Notes: generated by a model from the sequence alone, not told the origin. Counted from the first letter of the stretch, positions 51,763 to 61,587 are shown. The stretch: DNA of 64,000 nt from [Clostridium] celerecrescens 18A (GCF_002797975.1 NZ_PGET01000001.1:620001-684000); one strand, 5' to 3'. Translations and numbers: made by a program.

Positions 51763-53010
51763 ATGGTAAAGCTTTTAATCATTGCTGATGACTTCACGGG
51801 AGCACTTGATACCGGCGTGCAGTTTGCAGCCAGGGGTGCGGCAACAATCGTGGTCACAGATTTATACTATGATTTCCGTTCAATTGAAAAAACAGTGGAA
51901 GTTTTAGTTATGGTTGCAGAAACCCGGCATGTGCAGCCGCAGGAGGCGTATGAGATTGTGTACCGCGCAGTGCATAGAGCATATCAAGCCGGAATTGCTT
52001 ACATTTATAAAAAGACAGACTCCGCACTGCGGGGAAATATTGGCAGTGAATTGACGGCACTGATGGACGCAGCTGGTATCGACACCATACCATTTCTCCC
52101 TGCCTTTCCCAAACTGGGCAGAGTCACCCGGGAGGGAATTCACTATATTGACGGTGTACCTGTGGACCAGAGCGTATTTGGCCAGGATCCTTTTGAACCG
52201 ATTTTGGACTCGGCGGTGGCGGATATCCTTGGACAGCAAACGAATGTGCCGGTGTTGATACACCCACGAAATGAAGAGCATAAAATTTCAAATCCCGGCA
52301 TCCAGGTATTTGATGCTGAAACAGATGCAGATTTAAAACACATCGGCAGAGAACTGGGCCTGGATCGGCTGCGATTCTGTGCAGGATGTGCCGGGTTTGC
52401 GGCGGTGATGGCAGATTTGCTGAATTTGAAGGGACCTGCCCCGGAGATACCAAAGCTTGAAGATATCCTGTTTATAGCTTGTGGCAGTGTCAATCCAGTT
52501 ACGATCAGCCAAATGAAGGCGGCACGGGAACAGGGCTTTCCACATGTAAATTTGACCCCTGTTCAAAAACTGGAAGGCCGCTGGGGGGATAGTGAGGCGG
52601 CGGTCGAATGTGTTCAACAATGGCTGGCACAGGCATCGGCAAAAAAACGGTTTATTCTTGATGTTAATGACCCGGAAGGGTGTGAGGATACCGATATCTA
52701 CGCAAGGGAACACAACCTGACAACAGAACAGCTACGGGTGCTAATTTCAGACAATCTGGCAGCTTTGATTAAGCGAATGCTTGACGACGGTCTGAATGCT
52801 ACTCTTTTGTGTACCGGCGGCGATACGCTGATGGCATTAATGAAAGCGGTAGGTGTTTCGGAGCTGACGCCAATTTGCGAAATGACAACCGGCGTTGTTT
52901 TAACAAAATTTACTTATAAAGAAAAAACATATCATATTATTTCAAAATCCGGTGGTTTTGGAGATCAGGATCTGCTTATAAAATTAGCAGAAAAGATTTC
53001 CTTAAAATAA
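51763..53010 (+). CDS. Four-carbon acid sugar kinase family (DUF1537) protein
   Basis: A 415-residue kinase. The N-terminal substrate domain starts LLIIADDFTGALDTGVQFA; KKTDSALRGNIGSEL is the second signature; FIACGSVNPVTISQM and LLCTGGDTLMAL mark the nucleotide-binding half. Characterised relatives phosphorylate C4 sugar acids such as D-threonate, L-threonate and D-erythronate. The PdxA-like dehydrogenase in the same operon is the usual next enzyme. GAGGTG lies before the ATG. First gene of a seven-gene unit. Confidence 0.92.
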   Translation: MVKLLIIADDFTGALDTGVQFAARGAATIVVTDLYYDFRSIEKTVEVLVMVAETRHVQPQEAYEIVYRAVHRAYQAGIAYIYKKTDSALRGNIGSELTALMDAAGIDTIPFLPAFPKLGRVTREGIHYIDGVPVDQSVFGQDPFEPILDSAVADILGQQTNVPVLIHPRNEEHKISNPGIQVFDAETDADLKHIGRELGLDRLRFCAGCAGFAAVMADLLNLKGPAPEIPKLEDILFIACGSVNPVTISQMKAAREQGFPHVNLTPVQKLEGRWGDSEAAVECVQQWLAQASAKKRFILDVNDPEGCEDTDIYAREHNLTTEQLRVLISDNLAALIKRMLDDGLNATLLCTGGDTLMALMKAVGVSELTPICEMTTGVVLTKFTYKEKTYHIISKSGGFGDQDLLIKLAEKISLK

Positions 53011-53035
53011 CAAAATAATAATGGAGGTATATATT

Positions 53036-54199
53036 ATGAACTATCCTACTCTCGCCGGTTTGACTTTAGACGGCCGTATCTACCGCAACGAGGAAATGGG
53101 TACTGTGGAATCCATGGTACCTCCCGGCCCTTTCGCTACCTGTCATTCTCCAGCCATGCTGGAGCTGCCAAACGGTGACATGCTGTGTTGCTGGTTTGCG
53201 GGAACTTATGAAGGGGAAGCTGACGTACATATTGTATGTGCCCGTCTTCCAAAGGGGGCCGATCGATGGAGGTCGCCGGTCTCTGTTTCCGGCGACCCAA
53301 AGCGCAGCGAGCAGAATCCATCTTTGTTCTACGGCCCAGACGGCGCTGTTTGGTGTATGTACACCGCACAGCTGGACCGTATTGCGGGCAAAGACAACAT
53401 GCAGTTCACCTCTCAGATCAGATGCCAAAAAAGCTTTGATGGCGGCCTGACCTGGGGCGGCTATGAAACCGTCTTCCAAAGAGAGGGCAGCTTCTGCCGC
53501 CAGCCGATTCAGATTCTGAAAAATGGCCGCTGGATTTTTGGCAACTGGCTGTGCACCGACTCTAAAGAAGGTCTTTCCGGTGACCCCAGCGTATTTCAGA
53601 TTTCAGATGACCAGGGTAAATCCTGGCGTATGGTAGAGATGCCGAACAGCCGTGGCCGTGTTCATCCTACCATTGTTGAGATTGAAGACGGGCACCTTGC
53701 AGCTTTCATGCGCAGCCGTGAGGCAGACAATGTCTACCGCAGCGAATCTCTGGACTGGGGCGAAACCTGGTCAGAGCCGAAACCTACTCCTTTGCCAAAC
53801 CATAACTCCTCTATAAGTGCTATCCGCACCAAAAGCGGCCGTGTTGCTGTGGCATATAATCCCACCGCCACTCCATCACCTGTTCCAGGCAAAGCTGCAT
53901 GGCCGGGGCTTCGCTGCCCGGTTGCTGTGGCACTGTCCGAGGACGGCGGCCTTACTTTCCCGTTAATCCGCTTGATGGAACGCGGCGAGGGATACATCGG
54001 TGAGGAGAACAAAACAAACAACAAGCAGTACGAGTATCCTTACCTGATGCAGAGCACCGATGGCAGACTGCATCTAACATACGCAGCGTACACCCGTAAG
54101 TGCATTAAATACGTCAGCTTCACCGAAGAAGATGTTATCGGCGCAAAGCGTGAGTTCGTCGGCGTGTACAACCCTACCTCCGGCGAAGGTACAAAATAA
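53036..54199 (+). CDS. BNR/Asp-box beta-propeller protein (sialidase-like fold), cytosolic
   Basis: A 387-residue six-bladed propeller. Asp-boxes are clear: SFDGGLTWGG, SDDQGKSWRM, SLDWGETWSEP, SEDGGLTF. There is no signal peptide and no FRIP-type arginine motif at the N-terminus, so a true sialidase is doubtful; related folds include sugar lyases. Conserved Arg, Glu and Tyr in HPTIVEIEDGHLAAFMRSRE and QYEYPYLMQS could form a sugar-acid site. Placed between kinase and dehydrogenase genes, it may release or convert the acid sugar. GGAGG 9 nt upstream supports ATG 53036 over ATG 53021. Confidence 0.8.
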   Translation: MNYPTLAGLTLDGRIYRNEEMGTVESMVPPGPFATCHSPAMLELPNGDMLCCWFAGTYEGEADVHIVCARLPKGADRWRSPVSVSGDPKRSEQNPSLFYGPDGAVWCMYTAQLDRIAGKDNMQFTSQIRCQKSFDGGLTWGGYETVFQREGSFCRQPIQILKNGRWIFGNWLCTDSKEGLSGDPSVFQISDDQGKSWRMVEMPNSRGRVHPTIVEIEDGHLAAFMRSREADNVYRSESLDWGETWSEPKPTPLPNHNSSISAIRTKSGRVAVAYNPTATPSPVPGKAAWPGLRCPVAVALSEDGGLTFPLIRLMERGEGYIGEENKTNNKQYEYPYLMQSTDGRLHLTYAAYTRKCIKYVSFTEEDVIGAKREFVGVYNPTSGEGTK

Positions 54200-54254
54200 G
54201 CAACAACCACAAGGAAGTCTTTTACTGAATGGATATCAAAAGGAGTGATGTCAG

Positions 54255-55418
54255 ATGCAGACTGTATACAATGTAAAATTGCCCCATGCCGTTTACGGCG
54301 GTGAAAACTCAATAGACAATATTACCGCAATCCTAAAGAATCATCAGGTTAAACGTGTAGCCATGTTTACCGACAAGAGAATACATGCCTCCGGCCTGTT
54401 TGATTTGCCGGAAGCTGCAGTAAAGGCTGCGGGAGCAGATTACTATGTACTGGACGAGATTCCACCAGAGCCATCCTACACAGCGGTGCAGAATATTGTT
54501 GATCAATTCAAAGCAAGCGGTGCAGATATGATGATTGCCTGCGGCGGCGGCAGTGTTTTGGATGCTGCTAAGCTGGCCAGTGTACTAGTAACCGACGAAT
54601 ACGGTGTAAAGGAACTACTCGATGAGCCGGGGCGTGCAAAAAAGTGTGTACCAACAATTCTGATTCCCACCACTGCAGGCACCGGTGCGGAGGTAACTCC
54701 AAATGCAATTGTCGCAGTTCCGGAAAAGGAGCTGAAAATTGGTATAGTAAATGAAAATATGATTGCTGATTATGTGATTTTAGATGCCCGCATGATTAAA
54801 AATTTACCCAGACCGATAGCTGCCTCTACCGGCGTGGATGCCTTAGCTCACGCCATTGAGTGCTACACCAGCAAAAAGGCGAATCCATTCTCAGACACCT
54901 TTGCAATGGAAGCGCTTGATCTGATTTTGAACAATATTATCCCTGCCTGTGATGATCCCGAGGCGATGGAAGCGAAGAACAAGATGCAGATTGCTGCATT
55001 CTATGCCGGAATTGCCATCACAGCTTCCGGTACCACAGCGGTTCATGCCCTAAGCTATCCCTTGGGCGGCAGGTATCACATTGCTCACGGCGTTTCCAAT
55101 GCTATCTTACTGGCACCGGTTATGCGTTTTAATGCACCTGTCTGTCAGGAACGTTTTGCTCAGGTCTATAATCGCTGCTGTCATGACACCGAAACGATCT
55201 GCCAGACAACGAATGAAAAGGCAGAATGGTTGATTGAACAGCTTGAGCGGATCGTACATCATTTAGAAATTCCAACCAGCTTAAAGGAATTCGGCGTTCC
55301 ACTCGAGGATTTGGATGGCTTAGTTGAGGCTAGTATGCAAGTGCAGCGCTTGCTGGTAAATAATATGCGTCTCGTAACTGCAGAGGATGCAAGAAATCTG
55401 TACTTAAAAATCCTATAA
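54255..55418 (+). CDS. Iron-containing alcohol dehydrogenase family protein
   Basis: A 387-residue group III alcohol dehydrogenase. NAD region CGGGSVLDAAKLA and PTTAGTGAEVTPNA; metal ligands in GVDALAHAIECY (Asp, His) and in HALSYPLGGRYHIAHG (two His). It would reduce an aldehyde from the aldolase step or oxidise a hydroxy acid with NAD(P). AAAAGGAG lies before the ATG. The order and short gaps (6-55 bp) indicate the same operon. Confidence 0.9.
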   Translation: MQTVYNVKLPHAVYGGENSIDNITAILKNHQVKRVAMFTDKRIHASGLFDLPEAAVKAAGADYYVLDEIPPEPSYTAVQNIVDQFKASGADMMIACGGGSVLDAAKLASVLVTDEYGVKELLDEPGRAKKCVPTILIPTTAGTGAEVTPNAIVAVPEKELKIGIVNENMIADYVILDARMIKNLPRPIAASTGVDALAHAIECYTSKKANPFSDTFAMEALDLILNNIIPACDDPEAMEAKNKMQIAAFYAGIAITASGTTAVHALSYPLGGRYHIAHGVSNAILLAPVMRFNAPVCQERFAQVYNRCCHDTETICQTTNEKAEWLIEQLERIVHHLEIPTSLKEFGVPLEDLDGLVEASMQVQRLLVNNMRLVTAEDARNLYLKIL

Positions 55419-55448
55419 ATTATTATGCAAAAAAAGGAGAGCGTTATT

Positions 55449-56357
55449 ATGAAGAATGTTGAATTAAAAGGCATTATCCCACCGATTTTAACTCCGATGA
55501 ATTCTGATGAATCAATCAATCTTAAGGAGCTGGGTAACCAGATTGAACGCATGTTGGAGGGCGGCGTTCATGGCCTGTTCCCATTCGGAACCAACGGTGA
55601 AGGTTACATCCTAAGCGAAAATGAAAAAATCGAGGTTCTGGAAGCTACGATCGACCAAGTAAAACATCGTGTTCCGGTGTACGCAGGTACCGGCTGCATT
55701 TCCACGGCTGATACCATTCGTATTAGCAGGAAAGCGCAGGAGCTTGGTGCCGATGTGCTATCCATTATCACCCCCAGCTTTGCGCTTGCTTCACAAAAAG
55801 AGCTTTACGACCATTATGTAGAAGTTGCCAGGCATGTAGACATTCCGATTGTGCTGTACAACATTCCAGCACGAACAGGCAACAAATTGCTACCTGAAAC
55901 CGTTGCAAAACTGGCTAAAGATGTAGACATCATCATGGGTGCCAAAGACTCCAGCGGAGACTGGGATAACTTACTTGCATACATCAACCTTACAAAGGAT
56001 TTAGACAAAGACTTCCGTGTTTTGTCCGGAAACGATTCCCTGATTCTGCCTTGCTTAGAGGCGGGAGGTGCAGGCGGCATCGCAGGATGTGCCAATGTAT
56101 ATCCTCATGTTCTGGCATCTATTTATGAACTGTTCAAGGCTGGCAAGCTGGAAGAGGCTAAAGCAGCTCAAGACTCCATCGCCTCCTTCCGTGCCGTATT
56201 CAAATATGGCAATCCGAACACGGTAGTTAAAAAGGCTGTTTCTCTGCTTGGTTATCCTGTAGGAGACTGCCGCCGGCCATTCAACGATCTATGTGACGAA
56301 GGCGTCACCGCACTAAAACAAGTTTTGAAGGAAAACACCGACAAAGGAATGTGTTAA
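55449..56357 (+). CDS. Dihydrodipicolinate synthase/N-acetylneuraminate lyase family aldolase
   Basis: A 302-residue DapA-fold class I aldolase. Schiff-base Lys166 in IMGAKDSSGD, Tyr137 in LYNIPARTG, and the carboxylate-binding GTNGEGY at 47-53. The family condenses or cleaves pyruvate with an aldehyde. In a catabolic operon it most likely cleaves a 2-keto-3-deoxy sugar acid to pyruvate; lysine synthesis is unlikely. AAAAGGAG fixes ATG 55449; an earlier ATG overlaps the box. Confidence 0.9.
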   Translation: MKNVELKGIIPPILTPMNSDESINLKELGNQIERMLEGGVHGLFPFGTNGEGYILSENEKIEVLEATIDQVKHRVPVYAGTGCISTADTIRISRKAQELGADVLSIITPSFALASQKELYDHYVEVARHVDIPIVLYNIPARTGNKLLPETVAKLAKDVDIIMGAKDSSGDWDNLLAYINLTKDLDKDFRVLSGNDSLILPCLEAGGAGGIAGCANVYPHVLASIYELFKAGKLEEAKAAQDSIASFRAVFKYGNPNTVVKKAVSLLGYPVGDCRRPFNDLCDEGVTALKQVLKENTDKGMC

Positions 56358-56358
56358 T

Positions 56359-57453
56359 ATGAGTATACAATTGAAACCTATGATTGGCATTTCTATGGGT
56401 GATCCCTTTGGAAATGGCCCGGAGATTACTGTTCGTGCACTGTCAGATGCAAAAATCTACAAGCGCTGTAGACCCTTAGTAGTTGGCGACGAGACCTCCA
56501 TGCGTTACGCGCTGAAGGTGGCCGGGAAAGTTCACGGCATTCATCTAGAGCTGAATGTGGTATCCACACCTGCCGAAGGCAAGTACACCTATGGCACCAT
56601 CGACCTAATGGATTTGAAGCTGATTCCTGCAGATAAAATTCCGGATTCCTCCAATCTGGATGTACCTGAGCCTTTTGGCGTGGGAGCCTGTGCCCTGGGC
56701 GGAGAGGCAGCTTTCCAGTATGTTGCAAAAGTTATTCAGCTGGCTATGGAGGGCCAGATCGATGCTACAGTTACCAATGCTCTGAGCAAGGAAGCCATAA
56801 ACATGGCTGGCCACCACTACTCAGGCCATACCGAGATTTATGCAGATTACACCGATACACCTAAGTATACCATGATGCTGGCTCACGGCGATCTGCGGGT
56901 CGTCCATGTTTCCACTCATGTGTCATTACGTGAAGCTTGTGACCGTGTCAAGAAAGACCGTGTCCTGGATTGCATCCGCATTGCCAACGAAGGCTGCAAA
57001 GCACTGGGAATTAAAGAACCTAAAATTGGCGTTGCAGGGCTGAATCCCCACTGTGGTGAGAACGGCATGTTCGGCTGGGAGGAAGTGAAAGAAATCCAAC
57101 CTGCCATCGAAGCTGCCATGGCTGAGGGCATCTTGATCCCTGAAAAAAAGCCTACCCCTCCCGATACAGTGTTCTCTAAGGCGCTGGGCGGCTGGTATGA
57201 CATCGTTGTGGCCATGTACCACGATCAAGGTCATATCCCACTAAAGGTGAAGGGCTTTGTTTATAACCGTGAAGAAAAGCACTGGGAGGCCGTCGAAGGT
57301 GTGAACGTAACCCTGGGTCTGCCTATCATTCGTGCCAGCGTAGACCATGGCACCGGCATCGACCTTGCAGGCAGCGGCCGTTCCAGCGAACTGAGCCTGG
57401 TCAATGCCATAGATTATGCCATCCTTATGGTTAATGCCAGGAAAGAAGCCTGA
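56359..57453 (+). CDS. PdxA family (PdxA2-like) 4-phospho-sugar-acid dehydrogenase
   Basis: A 364-residue homologue of 4-hydroxythreonine-4-phosphate dehydrogenase. Motifs are GISMGDPFGNGPEI, the metal His blocks GHYSGHTEIYAD and MYHDQGHIPLK, and SVDHGTGIDLAG. In DUF1537 operons PdxA2 oxidises a 4-phospho C4 acid, which decarboxylates to dihydroxyacetone phosphate; a pyridoxal role is improbable here. Starts 1 nt after the aldolase stop, with AAAGGAA in its end. Confidence 0.9.
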   Translation: MSIQLKPMIGISMGDPFGNGPEITVRALSDAKIYKRCRPLVVGDETSMRYALKVAGKVHGIHLELNVVSTPAEGKYTYGTIDLMDLKLIPADKIPDSSNLDVPEPFGVGACALGGEAAFQYVAKVIQLAMEGQIDATVTNALSKEAINMAGHHYSGHTEIYADYTDTPKYTMMLAHGDLRVVHVSTHVSLREACDRVKKDRVLDCIRIANEGCKALGIKEPKIGVAGLNPHCGENGMFGWEEVKEIQPAIEAAMAEGILIPEKKPTPPDTVFSKALGGWYDIVVAMYHDQGHIPLKVKGFVYNREEKHWEAVEGVNVTLGLPIIRASVDHGTGIDLAGSGRSSELSLVNAIDYAILMVNARKEA

Positions 57454-57561
57454 TATTGATATATACACTGAACACGCATTTCACCAAACAGAACGATTGA
57501 ATTGATGTAATGTCCCAAATGCAAAAAAATAATCCTGTATAAAAGAGAGGAGTTCAATCAA

Positions 57562-58842
57562 ATGACCATCCCAATGATTATTGCCATTGCTATCACTGCA
57601 TTCATGATTATTTTAATCATGACAGAAAAACTTCCGTTCGGCGCACCTCCAATTCTCGCATGTCTGCTAATGGTTCTTTTTGGAATAACCGATATCAAGA
57701 CTGCTTTCGGTGGTTTTTCTAACGCTACCATTATTATGCTTGCCTCGTTCATGGCAATCGTAGCCGCTCTTCAGAAAACCAGCCTTATTGGTACTTTCAG
57801 AAAAACAATTTTGAATATGGCTAACAAAGGTGGATTTAAGGCATATATACTGTTATTTATTATCGTTATGTTGGCTAGCAGTATATTTGGCACGGGCTCA
57901 ACTGCATTCTATGTTCTTACATTAGGTATATTATCTACTATACAGTATACTGACAAGTTACCTCGTGGTAAAGTTATTGCTGCTGCTGGTTTCGCAGCTA
58001 ACCATCCACTAATTCCTGTAAATGTTACATTACAATATGGTATTGTTATTGCTGTTTTAGGAGCTGCTGGTTCAGGTATTACCAGCGTTTCCTTAGCAAA
58101 ATTCTCAATTGTAAACCTTATACTTTCATTAGCTTATGTAGTATGGGCTTTAATTGGTTATAAAGTTCTGCCTGACAAAAATGTTGAAGATAAAGAAATC
58201 GACGCTGATAAGTCTAAGGAAACAGTTTACGATTTACCAAAATGGAAAGAAAATACAACATATGCAGCCTTTATTGCAGCTGTTGTTGGTATGATTCTTC
58301 AAAGTAAAGTTGGCGATGCAGGATATATGATTCCAGGTTTATCTGCATGTCTGATTTTAGCTATCGGTGTTCTTAATTTCGATGAAATTCGTAACAACAT
58401 CGGTGCTCCAATTATTCTGATGTCTGCTGGCGTCATCGGTGTTGCGGATGCTCTTGGCAGTACAGGCTTAACTGCTTTAGTTGGCGAAACTGTAGCTAAT
58501 ATGCTTGGCACTAATATCAATCCTTTCATCCTGATCTTTGTTTTCTGTATGTTAACAAGTGTACTTGCAACCCTTACAGGATCCACGATAGGTACTGTGT
58601 ATGTATTTGCACCTATGGCTATTGCTACCTGCATGAGCTTGGGTCTAAATCCAACAGCAGCTGCTGCTGCAATTGTAGTTTCGGGCTGGAATGGCCATTT
58701 CTTACCAATTGACGGTATGCCGGCTATGGTAATGGGAATTGGTAAGTACAAGTTAATAGAGTTTTGGAAATACACAATTCCGATGTACTTTATCCGCCTG
58801 CTTGCTTTAACTGCCGGAGCTTTGCTATTGTTCCCAATGTAA
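57562..58842 (+). CDS. SLC13/CitMHS-type permease, probable sugar-acid importer
   Basis: A 426-residue membrane protein with about 11 hydrophobic segments. Features of the ion-transporter superfamily include KLPFGAPPILACLLM near the start, a central IGAPIILMSAGVIGVADALG hairpin and STIGTVYVFAPMAIATCMSLG near the end. Members carry di- and tricarboxylates or sugar acids with Na+ or H+. GAGAGG lies before the ATG. Position in the operon suggests it imports the acid used by the kinase. Confidence 0.82.
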   Translation: MTIPMIIAIAITAFMIILIMTEKLPFGAPPILACLLMVLFGITDIKTAFGGFSNATIIMLASFMAIVAALQKTSLIGTFRKTILNMANKGGFKAYILLFIIVMLASSIFGTGSTAFYVLTLGILSTIQYTDKLPRGKVIAAAGFAANHPLIPVNVTLQYGIVIAVLGAAGSGITSVSLAKFSIVNLILSLAYVVWALIGYKVLPDKNVEDKEIDADKSKETVYDLPKWKENTTYAAFIAAVVGMILQSKVGDAGYMIPGLSACLILAIGVLNFDEIRNNIGAPIILMSAGVIGVADALGSTGLTALVGETVANMLGTNINPFILIFVFCMLTSVLATLTGSTIGTVYVFAPMAIATCMSLGLNPTAAAAAIVVSGWNGHFLPIDGMPAMVMGIGKYKLIEFWKYTIPMYFIRLLALTAGALLLFPM

Positions 58843-58941
58843 GATTCTAAATTACTTAAATGAATGGTAATCTTAATCAAAAAATATCCAACTTTATATG
58901 AAACGGATCATCTTCCGACACTTTGAGAAAGAGGTATGATT

Positions 58942-59289
58942 ATGAATAATAAATTTGAACTAGAGCATATCGGCATCAACACACCAAATGCTGAGGAGGC
59001 GGAAAGACTGGCTCAGCTTCTGAGCATGATGTTTAATCTGGAGCCCCGTCATGGACAAAAGTCCGAATTCGGCGGTCCTTACTTCGAGTGTATGAAGGCT
59101 CCATTCCTGGGGAAAAATGGCCATGTCGCTATGCGTACACCTGATTTGACCGCCGCCACAGAAGAGTTAAAAGAGAAAGGCTTCTCCTTTAACATGGATA
59201 CCGCCGCATATTCCGAGGAAGGTAAACTGAAGAATGTCTATTTAGACGGTGAGTTTGGCGGCTTTGCCATCCATATTATGCAAAAGTAA
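58942..59289 (+). CDS. VOC family protein of the sugar-acid operon
   Basis: A 115-residue single VOC unit (EHIGINTPNAEEAERLAQLL, GHVAMRTPDLTAATEELKEKG, FGGFAIHIMQK). Similar VOC modules accompany KDPG-type aldolases in clostridia, sometimes as fusions. It could be an isomerase or a small-molecule binding protein. GAGGT box selects ATG 58942. Last gene before the operon terminator. Confidence 0.75.
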   Translation: MNNKFELEHIGINTPNAEEAERLAQLLSMMFNLEPRHGQKSEFGGPYFECMKAPFLGKNGHVAMRTPDLTAATEELKEKGFSFNMDTAAYSEEGKLKNVYLDGEFGGFAIHIMQK

Positions 59290-59340
59290 CGGCGAAACCA
59301 ATTGAATCAATGCAACGAAATCAATCAACCTCAGTTTTAA

Positions 59341-59399
59341 CTGCACCCCAAAAGCTAGGCATGTGATAACATGTTAGGCGAAAGGGGTGCAATTTTTTA
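59341..59399 (+). terminator. Terminator of the sugar-acid operon
   Basis: TGCACCCC (59342-59349) pairs with GGGGTGCA (59384-59391), with an inner CATGT/ACATG hairpin, then ATTTTTT. Confidence 0.8.
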
Positions 59400-59525
59400 T
59401 AGAGGAAACAAACTTCTCATATAAAGTCATCAAAAAAGGGTATAGGGCGTTGCGTGATGAGAATGGTAGATATTCTGAATCTGAAGGACGATGTGATTAT
59501 TTAAAAAGCTATCAACAGCTTATTT

Positions 59526-61109
59526 TTATTTTTGATAAGATATTTTTACTGTTTCACACATTTCCCGCAGGATTCTGTGGATTTTCCCCTGAGCAGATTC
59601 GTCGCACAGGATTACGATCTTGTCTCCGGCCGATAAAGTTGTATCACCCCGCGGAACAAACTCTGCTTCGCCCCTCATTAGCGATACCAGCAGACAGGTT
59701 TGGGGCCAGTTGATCTCAGAAACCTTCTGTCCATCTGCATCACTTCCGTAATATATCATCCCTTCTACCAGTACCTTTTCTCTGCTAAGAGAAGAATGAA
59801 TTTCCGGTTTCATCTTTGCCAGTAACCGATGAAGAAGCTGGTCATAGACAGGAGCCGTATGAAGCATATCGGGGATGATATAGGCCACCAGGGCGACCAT
59901 GGACAGTGTCAGCAAATGAGAGAAACTACCTGTCATCTCACTGATCAGTATTATTCCGGTGATGGGAGAGCGGACAATGGCAGAAAAACAACCTGCCATT
60001 CCTAAAATAATAAAATTGCCCAGAAGTCCGTTTAAGGAACCGGTTACCAATCCAGCCGCATGGTAATAAATACTTCCGCTCACTGCTCCGATTACCAGAA
60101 GAGGAAGAAAGATTCCACCCGGTGCACCGCAGCCAAAGCTTAACATGGAAAAACTGAATTTAGCGATCAGAAGTACGATCAATGCCCCAAGTACCATCTG
60201 GCTACTGGACAGTGTTTCCACAAGAGGATGACCTCCGCCTAATACATATAGGTAGGTAAAACCGAAAATTCCAGCCAGTAAAAATGGTATCAGAACCCGG
60301 ACTGCCTGAAATGGTATTCTCATATATAAATCCTGAGTCATGGAAAGGCAGTTGTTATAGAAGACCCCCATGGCTCCCAGGATTACCCCGAAGAGAATTA
60401 CGTGGCCATATGAAGATAAAGGCATCATGGTGCTGATCTGTAAATTGAAAGCGGGCTGAAGGCCAAACACATTTCTTGAAACGAAATCAGCCGTAATGGA
60501 GGAGGCCATGGTAGATAAAAGCAGTTCCGGTGAAAAATGCTTGTGAACCTCTTCCAAGGAGAATAGAACACCGGCAATGGGAGCATTAAATGCAGCAGAA
60601 AGTCCGGCGCTGGCCCCACATGTAATTAGAAGCTTCTCCTCTGTCCTTGCTCTTTTGGTCAGGCGCGACAAGCCTTTTGCGGCCATTGCCCCCAGCTGAA
60701 TACTTGGCCCCTCTCTTCCCAGTGACAAACCGCACCCAATGGAAAGTAGACCTCCGCCCATCTTTGCAATCAGGACTTTCCACCAACAGGGGTCTAATTC
60801 TCCCATCATCTCACCTTCTACCTGGGGAATTCCACTTCCGGATATAAAGGATTCCCATTTCAACAGCATTGCAACAACAAAAGCTGCAGCTGTCAAAAAA
60901 ACAAACCATACTGGTATAACCCATATGTGATCCTTTCCATAGTTTAAAACTGTAGTAAGCAATTTCTCCGCATAGGTCAGGAGATACCGGAAAAGCACAA
61001 CAAAAGCGCCTGAAATTGTACCTACAGCAATTCCTTCCAATATTAAAGCATAGCGAAAACTTCGGTACCGATGAATGGTATTCTTTACCGTGTGACATTC
61101 AGTCTGCAT
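59526..61109 (-). CDS. ClC-type chloride channel/exchanger with RCK C-terminal domain
   Basis: A 527-residue ClC protein with about 10-12 membrane helices. Anion-binding motifs are present: GSGIPQVEG, GREGPSIQLG (gating Glu retained) and GAPGGIFLPLL. The last 70 residues form a TrkA-C/RCK_C domain (TCLLVSLMRGEAEFVPRGDT, LSAGDKIVILCDE). The gating Glu suggests Cl-/H+ exchange; related fluoride antiporters differ in these motifs. AGGAGG sets ATG 61109. Monocistronic. Confidence 0.93.
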   Translation of the reverse strand: MQTECHTVKNTIHRYRSFRYALILEGIAVGTISGAFVVLFRYLLTYAEKLLTTVLNYGKDHIWVIPVWFVFLTAAAFVVAMLLKWESFISGSGIPQVEGEMMGELDPCWWKVLIAKMGGGLLSIGCGLSLGREGPSIQLGAMAAKGLSRLTKRARTEEKLLITCGASAGLSAAFNAPIAGVLFSLEEVHKHFSPELLLSTMASSITADFVSRNVFGLQPAFNLQISTMMPLSSYGHVILFGVILGAMGVFYNNCLSMTQDLYMRIPFQAVRVLIPFLLAGIFGFTYLYVLGGGHPLVETLSSSQMVLGALIVLLIAKFSFSMLSFGCGAPGGIFLPLLVIGAVSGSIYYHAAGLVTGSLNGLLGNFIILGMAGCFSAIVRSPITGIILISEMTGSFSHLLTLSMVALVAYIIPDMLHTAPVYDQLLHRLLAKMKPEIHSSLSREKVLVEGMIYYGSDADGQKVSEINWPQTCLLVSLMRGEAEFVPRGDTTLSAGDKIVILCDESAQGKIHRILREMCETVKISYQK

Positions 61110-61587
61110 AATCATCCCTCCTGTAGCTGTATTTTATTTCATCTGCAAACAATATAAAATTATAGTTCTTATAATTTCTGTTTGCAAGTCAAATACTGTA
61201 TTTTTCTCTGTAACGGCAATCTCATGGAATATTTTATTAATACATCTATATTGATTGCAGTCTGGAGCTTTGTGTGCTCAGGTAATATAGTTGAGGCATG
61301 CATTTCATTAATTTGAGTAATATGATATAATTAGAGTGCAGGTAATAAACGAAGTTTATTGAGATACTGAAGGACATACCAATGGATGGAGTGACGGGCA
61401 TGAACATGTGCGTACCAAGGATGTACATCATAACAATGATTATAATCACAAAGGTTGGTGAAAGCCGGCTGAGCTCAAGCATTCCCAGTCTGGCTGCGAT
61501 CATACTTAGCACAGCAATCCGTATATTGACAGTAACAGAGCTGTGATGAGATATAAATTTAAGGTTTGATAAGGAGAATTGCTCGAA
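61110..61587. other. Intergenic region without a supported gene
   Basis: 478 bp. A plus-strand frame at about 61383-61544 (starting MDGVTGMNMCVPRMY) has some hydrophobic character but no convincing ribosome binding site or family. Antisense frames here are shadows of the alkyltransferase-like gene. Promoters for the flanking genes presumably lie here. Confidence 0.35.

Noticed and set aside
56359..57453. Assigning the PdxA homologue to vitamin B6 synthesis
   Set aside because: No pdxJ or other B6 gene is present, and the DUF1537 kinase neighbour points to sugar-acid catabolism.
59387..59713. 108-codon plus-strand ORF after the sugar-acid operon
   Set aside because: Starts inside a terminator and runs into the antisense of the ClC gene. 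The first 45 codons look slightly protein-like but give no family.
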